NCBI GenBank assembly: GCA_046565865.1
Contig: JBKHXU010000117.1
Location: 1 to 20,204, forward strand
Origin: JBKHXU01 sp046565865
Lineage (GTDB): Bacteria > Pseudomonadota > Gammaproteobacteria > Acidiferrobacterales > Sulfurifustaceae
DNA: 20,204 bases
Direction of reading: 5' to 3'
Made by a program: the position numbers and the translations under genes. Position 1 is the stretch's first letter. Each line of letters begins with the position of its first letter. The notes below the pieces were generated by a model. It ran no database searches, had not been told where the DNA came from, and saw only the letters and a program-made list of their open reading frames with translations. This document shows, piece after piece, positions 15,244-20,204 of this stretch.

Positions 15244-15282
15244 GAGTATGTCTGCGAATGCGAGAGATCGGGTTCGAACGGA

Positions 15283-16143
15283 TCAGGGTCGGGTTGCCTC
15301 GCCCAGGGTGAAACGCGCCACCTGTCCGCGCTTGTGGCGCAACACGTCGTAGTCGCGGCCGTTCAGCTCAACGCGCACGCCTTCGGCGTTGCCGAGAAAA
15401 ACCTGCAGCGGCGGAACGCCAGCAAGTGTGACGACGCGGCCCGCCGGCACGGTTTCGTAAATAAGGCGCTGTCCGTGCGCGTCGCGCACGTCGGCCCACG
15501 ATTCCTCAATCACGTACAGCACCAACCGCACGCGCGGCGCATGGGGATCGATGTCGATGACCGGGGCCTCGCGCGCCGGGGCTGGCGCCGCCGCCGCAGG
15601 GCGCTCCGCGGGTTTCTCCGGTGTCGCGGCCGGCGCCGGCGTGGGTTCGGGTTGGGGGCGAGCCGGCGGCGAAGCCGGTTCGGACGCCGGCGGTGCGGCC
15701 TCGGGCACCGCCGCAACCGGCGCCAGCGCCGGCGCCGGCGCGCTCGCCGACTCCGGTCCCTGCCACCAGACAATGGCAAGGCCGAGCATCACGCCTACGA
15801 CCGCCAGCGTGCCGAGCTTGACCAAGCTGTCACTGCTGCTGATTTGCGCCGCCGGCGCCGGCGGCGTCAGGCCCTGGCGGCGATTGGCGACAGGAAGCTG
15901 ATTGAAGCGATCGAGCACGCGCTCCGGCGCTATCCCGACGAGCTGCGCGTATGCGCGCAAATAGCCGCGCACATAGGTGGCGGCGGGCAGTTGTTCGTAG
16001 TCGTCGCGTTCGATAGCGACGATATGACGCGCCGACAACTGTAACGCGCGCGCCACGTCTTCGACCGAGAGCCGCGCTTCGTTGCGCGCCTGGGCCAATT
16101 CCTGACCGGGCCCCGCGTTGGGCGCTGCGGCGTTCGCATTCAT
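15283..16143 (-). CDS. rodZ: Cytoskeleton protein RodZ
   Basis: RodZ is a bitopic inner-membrane protein that links MreB filaments to the elongation machinery and helps maintain rod shape. The 286-aa product has an N-terminal Xre-type helix-turn-helix (about 14-80; LAQARNEARLSVEDVARALQ, ATYVRGYLRAYAQLVG), which in RodZ binds MreB rather than DNA. A transmembrane helix follows at about 108-127, then a long Pro/Ala/Glu-rich periplasmic linker (about 130-190). It ends with a C-terminal DUF4115 beta domain (ESWADVRDAHGQRLIYETVP). The ATG at 16143 is chosen; a TTG at 16149 next to the pilW stop (16150) is possible and better spaced from AAGG. The linker DNA is a low-complexity GCCGGCGCC-rich tract. 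Confidence 0.94.
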   Translation of the reverse strand: MNANAAAPNAGPGQELAQARNEARLSVEDVARALQLSARHIVAIERDDYEQLPAATYVRGYLRAYAQLVGIAPERVLDRFNQLPVANRRQGLTPPAPAAQISSSDSLVKLGTLAVVGVMLGLAIVWWQGPESASAPAPALAPVAAVPEAAPPASEPASPPARPQPEPTPAPAATPEKPAERPAAAAPAPAREAPVIDIDPHAPRVRLVLYVIEESWADVRDAHGQRLIYETVPAGRVVTLAGVPPLQVFLGNAEGVRVELNGRDYDVLRHKRGQVARFTLGEATRP

Positions 16144-16149
16144 CGGCAA

Positions 16150-16917
16150 TCAGCCTTTTCCTGAGCGGTTCGGCTTCGAAAGGCGCTTGGCCTCGGGCGA
16201 ATCCGGAAACTTGGCGCGCAGCCGCAGAGCATAGCTCGCTTCTTCGTTCTTATGACCCAGCGCGCGCTCAATGCGCACCGCGAGCCACAACGTCTCGGGC
16301 GTATCCGGACCACCGGCTTGAAAATAACGCTGCATGAATCCGCGCGCCGCCAGCGACCTGCCGGACTCCAAGCTGATGCGCGCCATTTTCTCCAGCGCCG
16401 GGGCCAGTTGCGGATTGATCCGTAGCGCCTCGCGAAAGTACGGCTCGGCGGCCGCGGCGGCACCGGTCTTCATCAGGCACAGCCCGGCATTCTGATTGGC
16501 AACCGCCGGCGTCGAATACAACGGATCGCTGATCGCCTTTTTGAACCGCTTGACCGCCTCCTCCACACGCCCGCGCTCGCACAGGAACACGCCATAGTTG
16601 TTGTGCGCCTCGCCGTTGTCCTTCTCTGCGCGCACCGCCCGCTGAAAATGCCTTTCGGCCGCGGGATAATCCCGCAGGCGCCATTGCAACAACGCCATGG
16701 TGCTGTTGGCGTTGGGGCTGTCCGGGTCGATAACCAGCGCCTTTTCCAGTTTCTCCTTGGCGAACTCGAGCTGCCCGCGCTGCAAGTAGCCGGCGGCGAG
16801 CTGAACGTTCGTATCGACCAAGCGCGCGCGTTTGGCATCCTCGGCCTCGCGTTCGGCGGTGCTCGCGCAGGCGGCGAGCAGCGTCAAGGCCAACGATGCA
16901 ATAGCGATCGATTTCAT
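16150..16917 (-). CDS. pilW: Type IV pilus biogenesis lipoprotein PilW/PilF
   Basis: PilF (Pseudomonas name; PilW in Neisseria) is the outer-membrane pilotin that places and assembles the PilQ secretin. The 255-aa product has a lipoprotein signal ending LLAAC (Cys17) and about six TPR units. These include LAAGYLQRGQLEFAKEKLEK, NANSTMALLQWRLRDYPAAE, EAHNNYGVFLCERGRVEEA and NAGLCLMKTGAAAAAEPYF. The ATG forms an ATGA overlap with the rlmN stop, and rodZ starts a few bases after its own stop. Position between rlmN and rodZ is the normal place for this gene in type IV pilus-bearing gammaproteobacteria, implying the organism makes such pili; no other pil gene is in view. Confidence 0.93.
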   Translation of the reverse strand: MKSIAIASLALTLLAACASTAEREAEDAKRARLVDTNVQLAAGYLQRGQLEFAKEKLEKALVIDPDSPNANSTMALLQWRLRDYPAAERHFQRAVRAEKDNGEAHNNYGVFLCERGRVEEAVKRFKKAISDPLYSTPAVANQNAGLCLMKTGAAAAAEPYFREALRINPQLAPALEKMARISLESGRSLAARGFMQRYFQAGGPDTPETLWLAVRIERALGHKNEEASYALRLRAKFPDSPEAKRLSKPNRSGKG

Positions 16918-18017
16918 TGCGTCATGCCGCTGCGGCGTTCGAGCAGGCGCCGACGCCGGCCGGTGCGGTCGTGCACCGCCCCGGCCAACTGGCCGCAGGC
17001 GGCGTCGATGTCGTCCCCACGCGTGCGGCGCGTAACGGTCATCAACCCCGCACGCATCATCACGTCGCGAAACCGGTCGATCGCCTCTTTGCTCGAGCGT
17101 TCATAGCGCGTGTGCGGAAACGGGTTGAATGGAATCAAATTCACCTTGGCCGGCACGTCCCGCAGCAACTCCACAAGCGCTTGCGCGTGCGCCACGCTGT
17201 CGTTGACGCCGGCGAGCATGACGTATTCGAACGTCACCTTGCGGCGCGGCTCGTCCGCCACGTAGCGACGGCAGGCGTCGAGGACTTCGCGGATGGGATA
17301 CTTGCGATTGAGCGGCACGAGCTCGGTACGCAGTTTGTCGTCCGGTGCGTGCAGCGAGACCGCGAGACTCACCGGGCATGCCGCATGCAGTTGATCGATC
17401 AACGGCACCATGCCGGCGGTGCTCACGGTCACGCGCCGGCGCGACAACCCATACGCCAGATCGTCTAGCATCACGCGCAGCGCGATGAGCACGTTATCGA
17501 GATTGAGCAGCGGTTCGCCCATACCCATGAACACGACGTTGGTCACGGCGCGCTGGCCGTCGGCGCGCTTGAGCAAACGGCTGGCTAGCCAGATTTGGGA
17601 GATGATCTCGCCCGCCGTAAGATTGCGGTTAAAACCCTGGGCGCCGGTGGCGCAGAACGAGCAGTTGAGCGTGCAGCCGGCCTGCGATGAGACGCACAGC
17701 GTGCCCCGATCGACCTCGGGGATAAACACCATCTCGATACAATTGCCATCGGACAGCTCGAGCAACCACTTGCGCGTGCCGTCGGCCGCGAGGTTGTCTT
17801 GTTTGATGACCGGCGGCGTGATGCTCGCCTCCTCGCTCAGGCGCGCACGCAACGCCTGACTCAGGTTCGTCATCTGCGCGAAGTCGTCGAGGCCATGCTG
17901 ATGAATCCACTGCAACACCTGCGCCCCGCGAAACGGCTTCTCGCCGAGGCCGGCGAAATACGCCTGCATCGCCTCGCGATCGAATTCGAGCAGATTGGTT
18001 TTCGCGGGAGCGGTCAC
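16914..18017 (-). CDS. rlmN: 23S rRNA (A2503)/tRNA (A37) C2-methyltransferase RlmN
   Basis: RlmN is a radical-SAM enzyme that methylates C2 of A2503 in 23S rRNA and of A37 in some tRNAs. The 367-aa product carries the 4Fe-4S ligands Cys115, Cys119 and Cys122 in GCTLNCSFC. It also has the conserved Cys108 (TLCVSSQAG) and the methyl-carrying Cys341 in GDDIDAACGQLAG. Other motifs are VFMGMGEPLLN, SLHAPDD and NLIPFNPFP. The start is a GTG at 18017, three bases after the ndk stop, so translation is likely coupled. It overlaps pilW by 4 bp. The last 20 residues form a basic tail. Confidence 0.97.
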   Translation of the reverse strand: MTAPAKTNLLEFDREAMQAYFAGLGEKPFRGAQVLQWIHQHGLDDFAQMTNLSQALRARLSEEASITPPVIKQDNLAADGTRKWLLELSDGNCIEMVFIPEVDRGTLCVSSQAGCTLNCSFCATGAQGFNRNLTAGEIISQIWLASRLLKRADGQRAVTNVVFMGMGEPLLNLDNVLIALRVMLDDLAYGLSRRRVTVSTAGMVPLIDQLHAACPVSLAVSLHAPDDKLRTELVPLNRKYPIREVLDACRRYVADEPRRKVTFEYVMLAGVNDSVAHAQALVELLRDVPAKVNLIPFNPFPHTRYERSSKEAIDRFRDVMMRAGLMTVTRRTRGDDIDAACGQLAGAVHDRTGRRRRLLERRSGMTQ

Positions 18018-18020
18018 GGG

Positions 18021-18452
18021 CTAGCGGGTACGCGGGCAAATCTCGCCGGCACGAAAGAAATACTCGATCTCAACCTTAGCCGTATCCGGGCCATCGGAGC
18101 CGTGCACCGCATTCTCTTCGACGTTGTTCGCGAAATCGGCACGGATGGTACCCGGGGCGGCCTTTTTGGGATCGGTCGCGCCCATGATCTCGCGGTTTTT
18201 GGCGATCGCACCCTCGCCTTCCAGCACCTGCACCAGAATCGGTCCCGAGGTCATGAATTTCACCAGGTCCTTGAAGAACGGACGCTCGCGATGCACGGCG
18301 TAGAAACCTTCGGCCTGCTTTTGATCCAAGTGCATCATTCGCGCGGCAACAATCTTGAGCCCCGCCTTTTCGAACCGACGGTAAATTTCACCGATGAGAT
18401 TTTTAGCGACGGCATCGGGCTTAATAATAGATAGCGTACGTTCAACCGCCAT
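18021..18452 (-). CDS. ndk: Nucleoside diphosphate kinase
   Basis: Ndk transfers the gamma-phosphate from ATP to other nucleoside diphosphates through a phosphohistidine. The 143-aa product is full length. It has the start MAVERTLSIIKPDAV with the Lys11 nucleotide contact, and the active-site motif NAVHGSD with His117, the same number as in E. coli. GGAG lies six bases before the ATG at 18452. It is the first gene of the minus-strand cluster that continues into rlmN, pilW and rodZ, and a promoter candidate is present at 18532-18560. Confidence 0.97.
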   Translation of the reverse strand: MAVERTLSIIKPDAVAKNLIGEIYRRFEKAGLKIVAARMMHLDQKQAEGFYAVHRERPFFKDLVKFMTSGPILVQVLEGEGAIAKNREIMGATDPKKAAPGTIRADFANNVEENAVHGSDGPDTAKVEIEYFFRAGEICPRTR

Positions 18453-18531
18453 GGATACTCCACGTTGTTGTGAAAGGGAAAAGGATGCAACCAGTGGAAA
18501 AAGCTAAGCTTTCCGCGGTTTTGCCGCGCCT

Positions 18532-18560
18532 AGTGTAACGTTATGAACTAGCGCGAACAA
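18532..18560 (-). promoter_or_regulatory. Candidate sigma-70 promoter of ndk
   Basis: On the minus strand TTGTTC (18560-18555) and TACACT (18537-18532) are separated by exactly 17 bp. They match the -35 and -10 consensus at 3 and 4 of 6 positions. Transcription would start near 18525, giving a leader of about 72 nt that contains a small CGCGG/CCGCG hairpin and an AAAGC/GCTTT hairpin. It lies just downstream of the family B palindrome. Confidence 0.45.
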
Positions 18561-18583
18561 TGCGGCGACGCCACCCGGACGCC

Positions 18584-18665
18584 GTCATTTCGAGCGGAGC
18601 GAGAAATCTCGCAATCGGAACCGTCCAGCCTGTAGCGGGAGATTCCTCGCTACGCTCGGAATGAC
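18584..18665 (-). repeat. Family B intergenic palindrome, copy 2
   Basis: This 82-bp imperfect palindrome lies 45 bp after the Rieske stop. On the plus strand it runs from GTCATTTCGAGCGGAGCGAG to CTCGCTACGCTCGGAATGAC, so its arms of about 29 bp pair with few mismatches. Its reverse complement aligns end to end with 1877-1955, including the central CTACAGGC. Both copies lie in the same orientation relative to the gene they follow (mltF and the Rieske gene). Confidence 0.8.
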
Positions 18666-18710
18666 AGGCAGGTGTTTCGCAAAACCGTTTCGTAAATACA
18701 CACGGCTCCG

Positions 18711-19031
18711 TTAGTCCCAGCGATCGTCCCGCACCTGCACACGTCCGGCCTCGATGCGGACCGGGAAACTGTGGATCGGCTCATACGCCGGCGGCGCGAG
18801 CACGGCGCCGGTTTTGATCGAAAAACGCGCCCCGTGGCGTGGACAGACGATCTGCCCCCCCTCGACTGCGCCCCCGGTGAGCGTACCGCCGTCGTGGGTG
18901 CATACGTCCTCAACCGCATAAAACTGACCATCGAGATTGAACACCGCGACCTGCGCGCCATCCACATCGACGACTTGGTGACTGCCAGGCGGAAGCGCCT
19001 CGACCGCAGCGACGTCTTGCCAGTCCGACAT
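18711..19031 (-). CDS. Rieske 2Fe-2S ferredoxin of the SUF operon
   Basis: This 106-aa cytoplasmic protein resembles the small Rieske ferredoxins of non-haem iron oxygenases. The cluster ligands are Cys44 and His46 in VCTHDGG, and Cys63 and His66 in VCPRHGARF. The preceding pattern YAVEDVCTH and the following FSIKTGAVLAPPA are also family-like. It has no signal peptide or transmembrane helix, unlike the Rieske subunit of the bc1 complex. The frame extends upstream to 19187 inside sufT, but the ATG at 19031 is two bases after the sufT stop and gives the usual N-terminus. Its place at the end of sufS-sufU-sufT suggests electron transfer in cluster assembly or repair; this is inference. Confidence 0.9.
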   Translation of the reverse strand: MSDWQDVAAVEALPPGSHQVVDVDGAQVAVFNLDGQFYAVEDVCTHDGGTLTGGAVEGGQIVCPRHGARFSIKTGAVLAPPAYEPIHSFPVRIEAGRVQVRDDRWD

Positions 19032-19033
19032 GG

Positions 19034-19387
19034 TTAGAGCATGCCGAGCTGAAGCTTGGCGGCATCCGACATGCGGTCCCGGTCCCAGGGCGGGTCCCAT
19101 ACCAGTTCCACGGTCGCGTCTTTGACGCCGGGTACGGCCTTCACCGCCGCCTCGACCGTGCCGGGGAATGTCTGCGCCACCGGACAACCGGGCGCGGTGA
19201 GGGTCATGGCGAGCGCGACCGAGCCCTCATCGTTGATGTCGAGCCGATAGATCAACCCGAGATCGTAGATATTCACCGGCACCTCGGGGTCGTAAACGCC
19301 GCGCAACGCCTCCACCACGCGCTCGCGCAGGGATTCGTTCGTCGTGCCGGCCGCGCCATCGGTAGGTGTCGTGTCGGTCGCCATCAT
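19034..19387 (-). CDS. sufT: SUF-associated MIP18/DUF59 protein SufT
   Basis: SufT belongs to the MIP18 (DUF59) family, which helps mature iron-sulphur proteins. The 117-aa product has VYDPEVPVNIYDLGLIYRLD, a TLTAPGCPVAQ loop with the conserved Cys, and the C-terminal VELVWDPPWDRDRMSDAAKL followed by QLGM, all typical. Two adjacent ATGs occur at 19387 and 19384; the first forms an ATGA overlap with the sufU stop and is preferred. Residues 1-17 are low-complexity and not conserved-looking. It sits between sufU and the Rieske gene, consistent with a SUF operon. Confidence 0.93.
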   Translation of the reverse strand: MMATDTTPTDGAAGTTNESLRERVVEALRGVYDPEVPVNIYDLGLIYRLDINDEGSVALAMTLTAPGCPVAQTFPGTVEAAVKAVPGVKDATVELVWDPPWDRDRMSDAAKLQLGML

Positions 19388-19827
19388 TCCGTGGTCACCG
19401 TTTCGTTCGCGTTTTGCAGCGCTGCGTGCAGCGTATGCCAAGCGAGCGTCGCGCACTTCACGCGCGAGGGGTATTCGCGGACGCCGGTGAGCACTTGCAG
19501 CTTGCCGAGCGCGTCCGCCGATCCGTCTTGCGTCAGCAGGTCATGCACCCCGCGAAACAACCGCTCGACCTCCTCGATCGATTTGCCCTTGATGCTCTCG
19601 GTCATGAGCGACGCGGAGGCGGTCGAAATCGCGCAGCCGGCACCCTCGAAACCGACATCCTTAATAATGCCGTTCTCGACGTGCAGATTGACGGTAAATT
19701 CGTCGCCGCACAGCGGGTTGTAGCCGTGCGCGTGTCGATTCGTCGGCGCCGGTTTGTGCAGAAAATTGCGCGGCTTGCGGTTGTGATCCAGGATCACTTC
19801 CTCGTACAGGCTGCGTAGATCGGTCAT
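19384..19827 (-). CDS. sufU: Fe-S cluster assembly protein SufU
   Basis: SufU accepts sulphur from the SufS persulphide, in the well-studied systems through a zinc site. The 147-aa product begins MTDLRSLYEEVILDHNRKPR and has the metal ligands Cys40 and Asp42 (NPLCGDE), Cys65 (GAGCAIS) and Cys125 (RVKCATLAW). Between Cys65 and Cys125 it carries the insertion of about 20 residues that separates SufU from IscU. The ATG at 19827 overlaps the sufS stop as ATGA; an upstream extension to 19932 lies inside sufS and is rejected. The pairing with a SufS-type desulphurase supports SufU over an IscU scaffold. Confidence 0.93.
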   Translation of the reverse strand: MTDLRSLYEEVILDHNRKPRNFLHKPAPTNRHAHGYNPLCGDEFTVNLHVENGIIKDVGFEGAGCAISTASASLMTESIKGKSIEEVERLFRGVHDLLTQDGSADALGKLQVLTGVREYPSRVKCATLAWHTLHAALQNANETVTTE

Positions 19828-20204
19828 TGGTTGAACACCTCTTTCACGCGGCGGATGCCGCGCACCAACGCATCGATATCCTCGCGCGTGTTGTACATCG
19901 CCAGCGAGGCGCGCGCGGTTGCCGGAAGACAATAGCGGCGCATGACTGGCATCGCGCAGTGATGGCCGGCGCGGATCGCCACACCTTCATGATCAAGGAT
20001 GCTGCCGATGTCGTGCGGATGTATGCGCTGCAGCTCAAACGACAAAATCCCGGCCTTGTCGCGCGCGGTGCCAACCAATCGTAAGCCTTCGATCTCGGAC
20101 ACGACATCGGTGGCATAAGCGAGCAGCGCGCGCTCGTGCGCCGCGATCGCATCGAGCCCGATCAGACGCACATAGTCGATTGCCGCGCCGAGGCCAATGG
20201 CGCC
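19824..20204 (-). CDS. sufS: Cysteine desulphurase SufS (C-terminal part, cut by window edge)
   Basis: Only the last 126 residues are in the window; the gene continues past the right edge. SufS is a PLP enzyme that takes sulphur from cysteine as an enzyme persulphide. The visible part has GAIGLGAAIDYVRLIGLDAI, the segment KAGILSFELQRIHPHDIGSI, then IRAGHHCAMPVMRRY with the catalytic Cys, and SLAMYNTREDIDALV at the end. RAGHHCAMP identifies the class II (SufS-type) enzyme rather than IscS. The stop overlaps the sufU start. An internal GTG at 20171 is not the start. Confidence 0.95.
   Translation of the reverse strand, partial: GAIGLGAAIDYVRLIGLDAIAAHERALLAYATDVVSEIEGLRLVGTARDKAGILSFELQRIHPHDIGSILDHEGVAIRAGHHCAMPVMRRYCLPATARASLAMYNTREDIDALVRGIRRVKEVFNQ

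Noticed and set aside
16026..16143. RodZ helix-turn-helix as a DNA-binding regulator
   Set aside because: The HTH is followed by a transmembrane helix and the RodZ C-terminal domain, in which the HTH binds MreB.

Overview
This window is a GC-rich bacterial chromosome segment of core genes. Protein motifs and gene order point to a gammaproteobacterium, probably a free-living one outside the Enterobacteria. The order guaA-guaB / xseA / der-bamB-yfgM-hisS-rodZ-pilW-rlmN-ndk is, with small changes, the order of the E. coli guaBA-xseA-der-hisS-ndk neighbourhood, and mltF and tadA are also close together there. No rRNA, tRNA, insertion sequence, prophage or CRISPR array is visible.

Layout. Positions 1-290 hold a degenerate array of a palindromic intergenic repeat (family A). 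Next come mltF (+) and, converging on it across a second palindromic repeat (family B, 1877-1955), the minus-strand set guaB, guaA, tadA (5553 down to 1977). A 30-bp-arm hairpin built of 7-bp units fills the guaB-guaA gap. Positions 5554-5873 hold a second family A array in the opposite orientation and divergent promoter signals for guaB (-) and a small lipoprotein (+). A clear rho-independent terminator follows, then xseA and an overlapping M23 endopeptidase gene (+). A minus-strand gene for a membrane Ser/Thr kinase with a seven-bladed WD40 propeller converges on the M23 gene with 5 bp between the stops. From 18452 down to 10749 runs a tight minus-strand cluster: ndk, rlmN, pilW/pilF, rodZ, hisS, yfgM-like, bamB, der, with 4-bp start/stop overlaps at two junctions. 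From the right edge down to 18711 lies the 3' part of a SUF-type iron-sulphur operon: sufS (partial), sufU, sufT and a Rieske ferredoxin, joined by ATGA overlaps. A second family B repeat separates this operon from the ndk promoter.

Functionally, guaB and guaA make GMP from IMP and ndk charges nucleoside diphosphates. tadA, hisS, rlmN and der serve tRNA and ribosome function; RlmN needs a 4Fe-4S cluster that the neighbouring SUF genes could supply. mltF, the M23 peptidase, rodZ, bamB, yfgM and pilW form an envelope-maintenance set. xseA processes single-stranded DNA.

I see no clearly new multi-gene system. The best leads are non-coding: family A with paired compensatory changes in its stem, the 7-bp-period hairpin at the guaB-guaA junction, and a perfect TATAAT only 5 nt before the guaB ATG. 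Among proteins, the kinase-propeller fusion and the small SoxK-like lipoprotein deserve a look.
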